Below, in pieces: positions 8,884 through 17,521 of a DNA stretch of 61,275 nucleotides. The stretch spans positions 1 to 61,275 of the forward strand of contig CALIJZ010000026.1 of assembly GCA_938017795.1 (NCBI GenBank). Reading direction: 5' to 3'. The position numbers and the translations under genes were made by a program. Every line of letters starts with the position of its first letter. The stretch's first letter is position 1. Below the pieces are notes generated by a model, which was not told where the DNA came from, did not search any database, and saw only the letters and a list, made by a program, of their open reading frames with translations. The stretch is from an uncultured Bacteriovoracaceae bacterium (GTDB taxonomy: Bacteria > Bdellovibrionota > Bacteriovoracia > Bacteriovoracales > Bacteriovoracaceae).

Positions 8884-9296
8884 GAATCATTAAAAGGTAT
8901 CAGAATAGGAAGCTATATGACACCCATCAGTCGTGCTACGTAACTTTAGAAGAGATCGCTCAGATTATTAGAGACGATAACGAAATAAAGGTTATTGATA
9001 ACAAGTCTGGTAGAGACATTACTTATACTACTCAGATCCAATTACTTTTTGATCAAGAAAAAAAGAACACTGGTCTTGAAAACACTGAATTATTAAAAAG
9101 AGTTATCAAGTCAGATGCTGGAATCTTCACGGGATACATAAAATCTCTTGAGATTAAGGCTAACATTGGAAGTCACGCTACTGAAGAAAAAATGGCTGCA
9201 CCTAAAGAGGTTAAACCAGCTATGCCTTCTCCAGATGTGGCGAATTATTTAAATAACTTGAATACTGGAATTGAAACTCCTCAGACTTTGAACTAA
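8871..9296 (+). CDS. phaR: PhaR-type polyhydroxyalkanoate regulator
   Basis: The N-terminal 64 residues are the PHB/PHA accumulation regulator DNA-binding domain: IIKRYQNRKLYDT, then YVTLEEIAQIIRD, then IKVIDNKSGRDIT are its signature segments. The family represses phasin and its own genes and is released by binding polymer granules. The remaining 75 residues are a shorter, less conserved tail with a Pro/Ala linker. No PHA synthase or phasin is in the window, so the target here is open; in some bacteria this family controls carbon flow more generally. It is preceded by the leader and TGC-rich elements described above and followed after 37 bases by the outer-membrane barrel gene on the same strand. 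Confidence 0.85.
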   Translation: MEKVRIIKRYQNRKLYDTHQSCYVTLEEIAQIIRDDNEIKVIDNKSGRDITYTTQIQLLFDQEKKNTGLENTELLKRVIKSDAGIFTGYIKSLEIKANIGSHATEEKMAAPKEVKPAMPSPDVANYLNNLNTGIETPQTLN

Positions 9297-9333
9297 GATT
9301 TTTTAAAAGAAATCTTATCTTAAAGGACTAGAA

Positions 9334-10104
9334 GTGAAAAACATTTTAAGTTTAATATACGGCCTCATGCTACTTAGCGTGGGGCTTTTTTATTTTCAAG
9401 CCTCAGCTCAAGAAACAGTGCAAATTGCAAACCCACAACCAAGTGTCATTGTTCAACCAACGAATTCAGCTGCTCCTCAAGGAAAAATTATTAGAGTCCA
9501 ACCGCAACAACCAGCTCAAGCAACTCAACCCATGACTCAACCAGCACCGGTAGTAGCACCTTCTCAGAGTAAACTTCAATTTGTTAACCCTGAGACATCT
9601 CTTGGTCGAAGGCATATGGTTGGTGTTGGATTTGGCCAGGCCTTTTTATTTGGAGATTATTCTAGTTGGGGAGAAGACTCTCTAGCTTTTGATTTATATT
9701 ATAATTTTAAGTCTAGCTTCATGTTTCAATTAGTTGCTAACCTTCATGCTCATAAATTTAGTTTTAATAAGGAAAGTTTTTCAACGAAATCTTTTAATGT
9801 TGGAGTGAAAGCTAAAATCTTTGACTATGATAAGTTTGCTCCATTTTTTGGAGGTGGATTTGGTTTTTACTTTCCATCTGCCGAAAGAATGCTCTCTTCT
9901 TCCAATACTCTCGTTACTGAATCTGGTACAGAGTCTGTCTTTGGAGTAAATGCTTTTGTTGGTTTAGACTTAGATTTATCAAGCAGATTTAGTATTTCAT
10001 TTATGAGTCATCTCCATAAACCTTTTAGTGCATCAATTGATGGTCAAACTGAACTTTCAGGAGCGTATTTGAAACTCTTAATTGTTCCTTACTTTAAGTT
10101 TTAA
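9334..10104 (+). CDS. Outer-membrane beta-barrel protein with Pro/Gln linker
   Basis: The start is GTG 9334, with AAGGA upstream. A signal peptide ends near ASAQ (residues 23-26), then comes a low-complexity Pro/Gln/Val stretch (about 30-80), then alternating hydrophobic strands typical of an eight-stranded barrel, finishing in VPYFKF, whose terminal Phe is the usual BAM recognition signal. The 256-residue length suits an OmpA/OmpW-size barrel; the exposed linker could span the periplasm. The stop codon abuts the ATG of gshA without a gap, linking its expression to the thiol operon. Function beyond a membrane barrel is not assigned. Confidence 0.8.
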   Translation: MKNILSLIYGLMLLSVGLFYFQASAQETVQIANPQPSVIVQPTNSAAPQGKIIRVQPQQPAQATQPMTQPAPVVAPSQSKLQFVNPETSLGRRHMVGVGFGQAFLFGDYSSWGEDSLAFDLYYNFKSSFMFQLVANLHAHKFSFNKESFSTKSFNVGVKAKIFDYDKFAPFFGGGFGFYFPSAERMLSSSNTLVTESGTESVFGVNAFVGLDLDLSSRFSISFMSHLHKPFSASIDGQTELSGAYLKLLIVPYFKF

Positions 10105-11331
10105 ATGAATTATAAAATTAACACTAAAGATCAACTTGAAGACTTTGTTACTAACAATTGGAATAAAATAAACCAATACTTTGATGAGCATTACTCTCAT
10201 ATTCCAGTCCCATTTTATAATAGTGTTGATATTAGAGAAAGCCTTAATAAGTTTGCACCAGTAGATAATAATCTCTACCCAGCAGGATTTAATAATATTT
10301 GTACTCTGGACTTCAATATTACTGCCGAGAGAATTAAAAAAGAGGTTCTAAAGCTAAATCCTGAGGCTAAAAAAATTGCGCTTATTCCTGAGTCTCATAC
10401 AAAGAACTTATTCTATCTTGATAACCTTTACTCTCTTCATACCCTATTAAGTAAGTACGATTTTGAAGTTGATATTATCAGCTTAGATGAAAACCTATTT
10501 GATGGTCTTGATCACTTGGATTTAGTATCTAAGTCTGGTCATGATTTAAAAATTCTTAAAGCAAAGTTTGAAGATGATGTTTATTCGGTAAATGGGAAGT
10601 ATGATTTAATTGTTTTAAACCATGATCAATCAAGTCCTATAGAAATTAATTGGAAAATAATTGAAAACAAGGTTTTTCCAACTCCAAATCTTGGTTGGCA
10701 AATAAGAACTAAAGGTGCTCACTTTCTACATTATAAAACTATTGCTGATAAATTTGGAGATGAGTTCTCAATTAACTCGGATCTTTTACAAGCAAATTTT
10801 AGTGTTGCTGAGAATATAGATTTCAGCACTAAAGAAGGACTTGAAGAATTAGCTGAGAACGTAAAAACAATTCAGGCTAAAGTAGGAACTGATAAAAAAA
10901 TCTTTATTAAAGCAAACCAAGGTACCTATGGTATGGGAATCATGGTTGTGGAAGGTCCTGATGAAATTCTTTCTATGAATAGGAAGAAGAGAAATAAAAT
11001 GGACATCGGGAAAAATAAAATTAAATTTACATCAGTGATCGTTCAAGAAGGAGTTGATACTGTTTTAACTCATGATGGTGGTCCAGCAGAAATAACAATC
11101 TATTTGATTGGTGGGAAACCCGTGGGAGGCTTTTTGAGAGCTAACCCTTTAAAAGATGCAAGTGGAAACTTAAATGCACGAGGAATGGTCTATCAGAAAT
11201 TTTGTATTAGCGAGATTCATGAAGGATTTGATCATAAAGCAAAAGAAGGAGTCTATTCCACTATTGCTAGAATCTCGACAATAGCTGCAGGACATGAAAT
11301 ATTGGATATCCAAAACCAGGAAAAAAAATGA
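10105..11331 (+). CDS. gshA: Glutamate-cysteine ligase, GshA (Acidithiobacillus type)
   Basis: A 408-residue protein matching the less common glutamate-cysteine ligase family described from Acidithiobacillus ferrooxidans, unrelated in sequence to E. coli GshA. Recognisable segments include LYPAGFNNICTLD near residue 50, IALIPESHTKN, FIKANQGTYGMGIMVV (nucleotide loop, about 270), and a closing metal/ATP region with GGFLRANP. It makes gamma-glutamylcysteine, the first step of glutathione synthesis, in the cytoplasm. The ATG directly follows the barrel gene stop and the gene overlaps the cystathionine beta-synthase gene by four bases (ATGA). No gshB follows, so the second step must be encoded elsewhere or gamma-glutamylcysteine is itself the thiol used. 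Confidence 0.88.
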   Translation: MNYKINTKDQLEDFVTNNWNKINQYFDEHYSHIPVPFYNSVDIRESLNKFAPVDNNLYPAGFNNICTLDFNITAERIKKEVLKLNPEAKKIALIPESHTKNLFYLDNLYSLHTLLSKYDFEVDIISLDENLFDGLDHLDLVSKSGHDLKILKAKFEDDVYSVNGKYDLIVLNHDQSSPIEINWKIIENKVFPTPNLGWQIRTKGAHFLHYKTIADKFGDEFSINSDLLQANFSVAENIDFSTKEGLEELAENVKTIQAKVGTDKKIFIKANQGTYGMGIMVVEGPDEILSMNRKKRNKMDIGKNKIKFTSVIVQEGVDTVLTHDGGPAEITIYLIGGKPVGGFLRANPLKDASGNLNARGMVYQKFCISEIHEGFDHKAKEGVYSTIARISTIAAGHEILDIQNQEKK

Positions 11332-12371
11332 AAAAATTTGATCAAAACATTCTCGATATAATAGGTGAAACTCCTATCGTTAAGCTTGGAAAAGTAGCAA
11401 GCCATATAGATTCTGATATCTACGTAAAACTTGAATATTTAAATCCAGGTGGATCAATAAAGGATCGAATTGGGAAATATATCTGTCAGACCGGAATGGA
11501 TGCAGGAGAGCTAAAGCCAGGCGGATTAATTGTAGAGGCAACAAGTGGTAATACTGGAGCAGGAATAGCCTTATTTGCCTCTGTACACGGATGTCAGGCC
11601 GTATTTGTAATGGCTGATAAACAATCTAAAGAAAAGATTAATGCTCTTAAAGCAATGGGAGCGATTGTTGTTTTATGCCCTACGGCCGTTGAGCCTGATG
11701 ACCCTAGGTCATATTATAGTGTTGCGGCAGCTTTGGTACAAAACCTTGATTGCTTTTATACAAATCAATATCACAATCAAGACAACCCAAACTCCCACTA
11801 TCATAGCACAGGCCCAGAAATTTTCAGGCAAACTGAAGGTCAATTTGATGCTTTTGTTGCAGGAGTTGGAACTGGGGGAACAATCTCTGGAACGAGTAAA
11901 TTCTTAAAAGAAAAAATGCCTGATTTAAAAGTTATTGGAGTTGATCCTAAAGGGTCTATCCTGAAGCATTTCCATGAAACAGGTGAAATGACCGAGGCTC
12001 ACTCATATGTTTTAGAAGGCCTAGGTGAAGACTTTATTCCGACAACAATAAATTTTAAAGCCATTGATAAATTCATTACAGTTGAAGATGAAGAATCATT
12101 TGTTTTAACAAGAGAGCTTTTACAAAAAGAAGGTATTTTTGCTGGAGGTAGCACAGGAGCTGCGGTTCTTGGTGCTATAAAATATGCTGAAGGTCTTGAT
12201 AAGCCTGAGAAAATTCTTGTTATTGCTCCAGATTCTGGATCGAAATATGTCAGTAAAATTTATAATAATGAATGGATGAAATCTCATTCTTATAAACTTG
12301 AGCCAATTGATGAGAAGTTGGCTGCAAGTATCAATAGTATTTTGCCAAAAACAGATGTTACAATAGTCTAA
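11328..12371 (+). CDS. Cystathionine beta-synthase-like PLP enzyme
   Basis: A fold-type II PLP enzyme of the cysteine synthase superfamily, 347 residues. NPGGSIKDR near residue 40 carries the PLP lysine, EATSGNTG binds the substrate carboxylate, and GTGGTISG binds the PLP phosphate. The segments NPNSHYHSTGPEI and GVDPKGSI, and the later EGLGEDFIP, are closer to cystathionine beta-synthase than to CysK. There is no C-terminal CBS regulatory domain and no heme-binding extension. With the next gene it forms the reverse transsulfuration route (homocysteine plus serine to cystathionine). It starts inside the gshA stop (ATGA). Cysteine synthase activity cannot be ruled out from sequence. Confidence 0.85.
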   Translation: MKKFDQNILDIIGETPIVKLGKVASHIDSDIYVKLEYLNPGGSIKDRIGKYICQTGMDAGELKPGGLIVEATSGNTGAGIALFASVHGCQAVFVMADKQSKEKINALKAMGAIVVLCPTAVEPDDPRSYYSVAAALVQNLDCFYTNQYHNQDNPNSHYHSTGPEIFRQTEGQFDAFVAGVGTGGTISGTSKFLKEKMPDLKVIGVDPKGSILKHFHETGEMTEAHSYVLEGLGEDFIPTTINFKAIDKFITVEDEESFVLTRELLQKEGIFAGGSTGAAVLGAIKYAEGLDKPEKILVIAPDSGSKYVSKIYNNEWMKSHSYKLEPIDEKLAASINSILPKTDVTIV

Positions 12372-12391
12372 AAAATTTCTTAGAGGGTATT

Positions 12392-13540
12392 ATGAAAAAA
12401 AATATAAAAATTGAAACTAAGGTTATTCACCTTGGAGGTCATCCTGATCCTGTAACTGGATCTATCATGCCTCCTATTCATCAAACCTCAACTTATGTTC
12501 AAAGCTCTCCCGGTAAGCACCAAGGCTACGAATATACTAGAAGTCATAACCCTACAAGAACTAGACTTGAAGAGTGTTTAGCAGGAATTGAAAATGCAAA
12601 ATATTGTATTGCGACCTCATCAGGAATGGCAGCAGTTACTCTCATTGTTCACTCGATTCCTAAAGGTCAAACTATCTTATGTGGTGATGATGTTTATGGC
12701 GGAACAAATAGATTATTAAATAATGTTTTTGATAAACATTATGATTCTCACTTTATTGATACGACTGATCTTAAATTAGTAGAAGCAAGTCTTAAAAAAC
12801 ATAAGCCTTATCTATTATGGATTGAAACTCCAACTAATCCACTACTTAAAATCAGTGACATTGCTAAAATATCTAAGCTTTGTAAGAAACATAAAACAAT
12901 CCTTGTAGTTGATAATACTTTTATGTCTCCTATTTTCCAAAATCCAATAGACCTTGGAGCTGATATTGTTGTCCATTCTTTAACTAAATACATAAATGGT
13001 CACAGTGATGTTGTTGGTGGTGCCATGATGATGAATTCTAAAAAACTTTATGATGATATTTGGTATCTTCAAAACTCTATAGGTCCATCTCAATCTCCAT
13101 TTGATAGTTGGTTAGTATTGAGAGGAATAAAAACACTCGCAATCAGAATGAAAGCTCATGAAGAAGGAGCTAAAGAGATCGTAAAATATCTTCAAAAACA
13201 TAAAAAAGTTGAAAAACTAATTTATCCTGGTTTAAAAGATCATCCTCAATATAAAATTGCCAAAGCTCAAATGTCTGGCTTTGGTGGAATGATTTCTTTT
13301 TATATCAAAGGTGGAATTAAGGAATCCAGAAAGTTCCTATCTAAGCTTAAGTTTTTTAAACTCGCAGAGAGTTTAGGCGGAGTAGAAAGCCTTGCTAATC
13401 ACCCAGCAATTATGACCCATGCTTCAGTCCCTCTAGCTATGAGAAAAAAACTTGGAATCTCTGATAACTTGATAAGATTAAGTGTAGGGATTGAAAATGT
13501 AGAAGACTTGAAAAAGGATCTTGAGCAAGCATTTAAATAA
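12392..13540 (+). CDS. Cystathionine gamma-lyase
   Basis: A 382-residue fold-type I PLP enzyme of the Cys/Met metabolism family. YEYTRSHNPTR and SSGMAAV near the start bind PLP phosphate, IETPTNPLLKI precedes the PLP aspartate (VVDNTF), and HSLTKYINGHSDV near residue 197 contains the Schiff-base lysine. SLGGVESLANHPAIMTHA near residue 335 keeps the glutamate associated with gamma-lyases, so cleavage of cystathionine to cysteine and 2-oxobutyrate is the best reading; a cystathionine gamma-synthase role is the alternative. It follows the beta-synthase by 20 bases with a GAGGGT ribosome binding site. Product cysteine would feed GshA encoded two genes upstream. Confidence 0.87.
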   Translation: MKKNIKIETKVIHLGGHPDPVTGSIMPPIHQTSTYVQSSPGKHQGYEYTRSHNPTRTRLEECLAGIENAKYCIATSSGMAAVTLIVHSIPKGQTILCGDDVYGGTNRLLNNVFDKHYDSHFIDTTDLKLVEASLKKHKPYLLWIETPTNPLLKISDIAKISKLCKKHKTILVVDNTFMSPIFQNPIDLGADIVVHSLTKYINGHSDVVGGAMMMNSKKLYDDIWYLQNSIGPSQSPFDSWLVLRGIKTLAIRMKAHEEGAKEIVKYLQKHKKVEKLIYPGLKDHPQYKIAKAQMSGFGGMISFYIKGGIKESRKFLSKLKFFKLAESLGGVESLANHPAIMTHASVPLAMRKKLGISDNLIRLSVGIENVEDLKKDLEQAFK

Positions 13541-13541
13541 A

Positions 13542-14555
13542 ATGAATCCTCTTTCTTTTTTTATTTCTAAACGTGCTCTAAGTTCTCCGAAGGCCCTAGA
13601 AAATACTTATTATCTAAGAGAGCCAATTCAATCTCACCCGATTATTCCATGTATGACATTTGGCCTATATTTTGATTGTGACTACGTTCTATGCCTCAAT
13701 GAAGGGCCATATTCGATGATCGAAATATCTTCTACTTATATTGGTAATAAGAAAATTTGGTTCACTTTGGAATCAAAGATTAATGGAGAGCAAGTTGCTG
13801 GATACAATCTTAGAGATAAAAAAGAAATCACTGAACTTTTTTCAGTTTTAAAAATTCAATCTTATGAAAACGACATTACAGTTGCAGAAGATGAAAAATA
13901 TTATTTTATAAATTATTCTAGAATTGATAAACGGCCTCTTTCTTTTCAGTTAAAGAAAGCTAAGTCTCTAAAAAAGTCATTTTTCTTTAATGGCAACGCA
14001 ATGAATCATAGTCAAAATCTAGGTATCTTTTCAATCTTTTTAGAATCTCTAAATTACACTTCTATTAAAAAGAACCTCATACCTTTTAAGCTCCAAAGAA
14101 CTTTAGGTATTCCCATGACTTTTCAAATCTCTCAAACTGTTTTCGGATGTTCTGCAACTAGTTTTAAAGCCGTTCATCAATTAGATGAAAACAATCAAGT
14201 TAGAATTGGTGATAACCTAGGTTCTAAATTTTCTTTTATTAAGAACGGACAATATTTAGAATTAAAATCAATTCAGTCTTTTCATAAATATAAAAACAAT
14301 GAAAAGAAAACGGGTGAGCTTTTGTTTGCTGCCCCTTTGCCAGATTTACGTTTCTTAGAAATAGGTAAGACTTTTTCACAAAACGCATCAATTATCATTA
14401 ATAACAAGGTTTTATCACATTTGTTATTTACTATTTCTCGAACTTCTGAGAGCTTTGAATATTGTATTGAAGGTTTAGCTCCTTTTTGGGTAAAGCGAAA
14501 ATTAATAGGTACTCAAGAAAACTCAATCATTCACTATAAGGTAGAAAATGAATAA
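13542..14555 (+). CDS. Protein of unknown function
   Basis: ATG 13542 follows the gamma-lyase stop by one base and gives 337 residues; an in-frame TTG at 13521 lies inside the upstream gene and is less likely. The sequence is mixed alpha/beta with many short strands, no signal peptide, no membrane helix and no motif I recognise. Its position as the fifth gene of the gshA run, and its 8-base overlap with the small membrane-protein gene that follows, say that it is translated with the thiol enzymes. A binding or scaffold role is conceivable but not shown. Confidence 0.65.
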   Translation: MNPLSFFISKRALSSPKALENTYYLREPIQSHPIIPCMTFGLYFDCDYVLCLNEGPYSMIEISSTYIGNKKIWFTLESKINGEQVAGYNLRDKKEITELFSVLKIQSYENDITVAEDEKYYFINYSRIDKRPLSFQLKKAKSLKKSFFFNGNAMNHSQNLGIFSIFLESLNYTSIKKNLIPFKLQRTLGIPMTFQISQTVFGCSATSFKAVHQLDENNQVRIGDNLGSKFSFIKNGQYLELKSIQSFHKYKNNEKKTGELLFAAPLPDLRFLEIGKTFSQNASIIINNKVLSHLLFTISRTSESFEYCIEGLAPFWVKRKLIGTQENSIIHYKVENE

Positions 14556-14814
14556 AAATTTTTTCTTTAAAGGCTTACACTATTTTGTGATCATCAACCT
14601 TATAGTTGAGATCTGTTATTGTGCTTATGTCGTGTTTTTTGTTCTAAAGGCTGATCCAAATGCTAGTGGCCCTTTATGGGACGCAGCCGCAACAGCCGAC
14701 TTTGAACTCATCGTAAAACGTCGTCTATACGCTATAGAGTGTTGGATCGGTATCGTAGGCCTTATGATCTACCTTGCTCTTACTGAATTTAAAAGTATGT
14801 TTAGAAATAACTAA
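14548..14814 (+). CDS. Small two-helix membrane protein
   Basis: An 88-residue protein with two hydrophobic segments (about residues 10-33 and 65-82) around a polar loop containing ADPNASGPLWDAAA. The start overlaps the end of the preceding gene by eight bases, so translation is coupled. No family is recognised. It is the last gene of the plus-strand run beginning at 9334 and converges with the 14822-15673 gene after only seven bases; no strong terminator is visible between them. Confidence 0.65.
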   Translation: MNKNFFFKGLHYFVIINLIVEICYCAYVVFFVLKADPNASGPLWDAAATADFELIVKRRLYAIECWIGIVGLMIYLALTEFKSMFRNN

Positions 14815-14821
14815 ACTATTC

Positions 14822-15673
14822 TTAAAAAGAGTCTAACTTTTCAACAGGTTGTGGTGTCTCAATTTTTGGGGAAATCTCCTCATCTCCGACAAACTTAGCA
14901 GGAGAATCAACTGGAGTATCTACCGCTTTATTAAAAGCTTCTTCTGGATTAATAGCCGCTTCAGCTTTAGCTTTATCTACAACTTCTTTTTTCACTTCTT
15001 CTATTGATGGCTCAACAGGAAGCGTTGATACAGAAGATTCTTCAACCGGATCTACTTGTTCTTCTTTAATCTCATCTTCAGTTACATACACAGATTGAGT
15101 TGTAGAAGTCGTAGTCGTTAAAACAGGTTCAACAAATGTACTATTCATTTTTTGGGCCTTATTAGGTCCAAAACTAACACCATGAAATAATGCATTCTCA
15201 TAAGATTTATTCATAGAAAATATTTCATCATGTAGCAGATATTCATTAATTAATTTATATAAACAATAGACTTGTCCATGTTCTGAGTCTAAATCTTCTC
15301 GTTCGCCTTTTGCGTGAATTAAAGCTTCTTTTTCTAAGAGCCTGGAAAGTTCAGCTGTTTTTTTACAAAAAGTATTCTTAGATTTCCCACTACATTCTAC
15401 TTCTTTGATATATTCTTTATTAGTAAAATATTGCATTGCTTTTATATGGATTGGCTCTCTACAAATATCGATTTTCCACTCAGATTTCAAGAATTTGTCT
15501 TTTTTTAATGTAATTACACATCGGTTTTTAGAAATAACAAGTTCATAATTGACCATGCCCCACATAAAGTCAGCATTAGAAATCTTGCTACTAAAGTCAC
15601 CTTTAAGACAACTCTCTACACTTTGAGAGAATACATTATAAGAAATTAAACTAAGAAATATCAATAATCGCAT
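14822..15673 (-). CDS. Secreted protein with acidic Pro/Val-rich tail, unknown
   Basis: A 283-residue protein whose N-terminus (MRLLIFLSLISYNVFSQ) is a signal peptide, probably cleaved after FSQ. Residues about 20-150 form a Cys-containing domain (six Cys, likely disulfide-bonded), followed by a long acidic, proline- and valine-rich tail (about 185-283) that is probably disordered. It overlaps the upstream gene (15651-16721) by 23 bases, indicating coupling. No known domain is seen. Location in the periplasm or outside the cell is inferred. Confidence 0.65.
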   Translation of the reverse strand: MRLLIFLSLISYNVFSQSVESCLKGDFSSKISNADFMWGMVNYELVISKNRCVITLKKDKFLKSEWKIDICREPIHIKAMQYFTNKEYIKEVECSGKSKNTFCKKTAELSRLLEKEALIHAKGEREDLDSEHGQVYCLYKLINEYLLHDEIFSMNKSYENALFHGVSFGPNKAQKMNSTFVEPVLTTTTSTTQSVYVTEDEIKEEQVDPVEESSVSTLPVEPSIEEVKKEVVDKAKAEAAINPEEAFNKAVDTPVDSPAKFVGDEEISPKIETPQPVEKLDSF

Positions 15674-16721
15674 TTTTAGAGACCTCCAAATATCCTAAGC
15701 TGGCATCAAAATCAAAGAATTTGCCCTTTTGGATATCAGCTAAATCTAGCATAATTTCATCAAGTAAGTCATCTTTACCAAGCTCTAAATGTTTTAAAAC
15801 AAATGCCACTAGTTCATCGTCAGTTTTAAAAGTATCCAGATTTTGCAACGCCCCAGGAGATAAAATTAGTACTTTTTCATCCCTAGCAAATTGAAAAGAA
15901 ATCTTTGCTCTCTCTAAAAAGTCTAAATCAAATGGAATGTTTTTTTTGAAATAAATATGATCTCTTTGAGTACTTAAAAGATAAAAGTTTCCAAAAAGAT
16001 AACTATCTAACTTCAAATCTTTTTTACTTAAACAACCTATAAAGAGCTGTAAATTTTCTTTTCTATTCGGAAGGTATTTAGATTTCTCCAATAATGTTGC
16101 AACGAGGAAGTTTAAACTGATTTCTACTTTATTACTAAGCTCTGCTAGTATGGAGTAGAACTCTGAAGATGCTTCATAATTATCTGTATGAATAAAAACC
16201 CAATAAATATGTGAATGAGATTCAAATACTTCTTGAATCTCAGAACCTGAATTTAATCCAACCTTAAAAAGAGTTTGGAAAGAAACATTTTTAAAGTCTT
16301 TCTTTAAAAAATTCCTCACCTTCTTGTATCTTTTTTTATTATTATCAACATCCGATTCAAGAGTTAAGATTAACTTTTTAATTCTTTGATTAGCTTGCTT
16401 TATCCTATTAAATAAATAACTTTCTTTATCTCTAGATAATAGTAAATTGGAAATAATATGTTTGGTATTATGAAGTGATTGCTTATCTAAATTTGAAAAA
16501 TTTATACATTCTTTAGATTCACAATTATATCCAATAAAATGAACTCCCTTATAATTACCTACTTTCATCTCTAGATCGATTGAGTTTAAAAGATAAATTG
16601 AGCTCTCTTCAAGATCACTATCTATAAACTCACTTTTGCTAAGGGCATTACAACTCTTTAGACCTAAAACTGTTCTCGCTAGATCTTCTTGCTTTTTATC
16701 AAAGTTGACCAAATAAATCAT
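15651..16721 (-). CDS. Unknown protein, possible degenerate PP2C/SpoIIE-like phosphatase
   Basis: A 356-residue cytoplasmic-looking protein. The N-terminal 90 residues alternate strands and helices like a receiver domain but I see no full Asp pocket. Residues about 95-125 are a coiled coil. The C-terminal region contains KVLILSPGALQNL and later DELVAFVLKHLELGKDDLLDEIMLDL, which resembles the closing part of PP2C/SpoIIE phosphatases, but the metal-binding aspartates are not evident, so any catalytic role is doubtful. It is divergent from the HD-GYP gene, 80 bases away, and overlaps the secreted-protein gene downstream. The function remains open. Confidence 0.55.
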   Translation of the reverse strand: MIYLVNFDKKQEDLARTVLGLKSCNALSKSEFIDSDLEESSIYLLNSIDLEMKVGNYKGVHFIGYNCESKECINFSNLDKQSLHNTKHIISNLLLSRDKESYLFNRIKQANQRIKKLILTLESDVDNNKKRYKKVRNFLKKDFKNVSFQTLFKVGLNSGSEIQEVFESHSHIYWVFIHTDNYEASSEFYSILAELSNKVEISLNFLVATLLEKSKYLPNRKENLQLFIGCLSKKDLKLDSYLFGNFYLLSTQRDHIYFKKNIPFDLDFLERAKISFQFARDEKVLILSPGALQNLDTFKTDDELVAFVLKHLELGKDDLLDEIMLDLADIQKGKFFDFDASLGYLEVSKNAIIDIS

Positions 16722-16801
16722 GTTTTTAACCTTCCTTGTCTACCCTTCATTTAAACTTAATGAAATTAAAACTTCAACCGATAAGTCTTATAGAGACAAG
16801 T

Positions 16802-17518
16802 ATGAGTAAAAATAGAAAGTCATTAAAATTAGTAAAGTCTACAAGTGGTTTATCTACTAAGGATGATAAAAAAGTCTATGAAATGGCCGTTAGAAGTATT
16901 CTAAAAACTTTAGATTTAAAGGATAATTATACTTATGGTCACAGCCTAAGGGTTGCTCAAAATTGTCTGATCCTTGCTGATCATATGAATATGGATGATG
17001 AGCAAATGTATGACCTAGAACTATCTGCTCTCTTTCATGACATTGGTAAAATTGGAATCCCAGATAGAATATTATCAAAACCTCATCGTTTAAGTGATGA
17101 TGAATTTGAAGTAATGAAACGCCACCCTGAGATGAGCTATGAAATTTTAAAAGATTTTGAAGGCTTTGAGCAAATTGCATTAAATGCAAGACACCACCAT
17201 GAAAGATATGATGGTCGTGGTTACCCAGACAAACTATCAGGAAATCAGATTCCATTATTTTCTAGAATAATTTTACTTGCTGACACTTTTGATGCCATCA
17301 CCTCTTCTAGAGTCTATAGAGACGGAATGAGTGTTGATATTGCTTATAGTGAAATCATGGAAAATGCAGGTACTCAATTTGATCCTTTGCTTGCCAAGGC
17401 CTTTGTTAAAGCCATGAAAAGACGTCACAGTACCAAGGAAGATAAAACCTTTATCACTCTAATTGATGACTTTAAAGAATTTGAGTACAAAATTGGTGAC
17501 GAAGAAGAAGCAGCCTAA
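16802..17518 (+). CDS. HD-GYP cyclic-di-GMP phosphodiesterase
   Basis: A 238-residue, almost bare HD-GYP domain. The key motifs are intact: LFHDIGK near residue 78 (HD pair), RHPEMSYEIL, HHHERYDGRGYP near 130 (metal His residues and the GYP loop), and LADTFDAITSSRVYR near 160 (second Asp). It should hydrolyse cyclic di-GMP, a messenger that controls motility and life-cycle switching in bdellovibrios. There is no receiver or other sensor domain; only about 40 charged residues precede the catalytic part, so control must come by partner or expression. ATG 16802 is preferred over upstream TTG 16736 and ATG 16760, which would run into the control region. Its stop lies three bases from the convergent gene. 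Confidence 0.88.
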   Translation: MSKNRKSLKLVKSTSGLSTKDDKKVYEMAVRSILKTLDLKDNYTYGHSLRVAQNCLILADHMNMDDEQMYDLELSALFHDIGKIGIPDRILSKPHRLSDDEFEVMKRHPEMSYEILKDFEGFEQIALNARHHHERYDGRGYPDKLSGNQIPLFSRIILLADTFDAITSSRVYRDGMSVDIAYSEIMENAGTQFDPLLAKAFVKAMKRRHSTKEDKTFITLIDDFKEFEYKIGDEEEAA

Positions 17519-17521
17519 TGA

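Noticed and set aside
11641..11907. 88-codon frame within the cystathionine beta-synthase gene
   Set aside because: It overlaps a conserved enzyme in another frame, lacks a ribosome binding site and looks like frame shadow.
16890..17255. 121-codon frame opposite the HD-GYP gene
   Set aside because: Its His- and Phe-rich sequence is the mirror of the HD-GYP motifs; no start signal.
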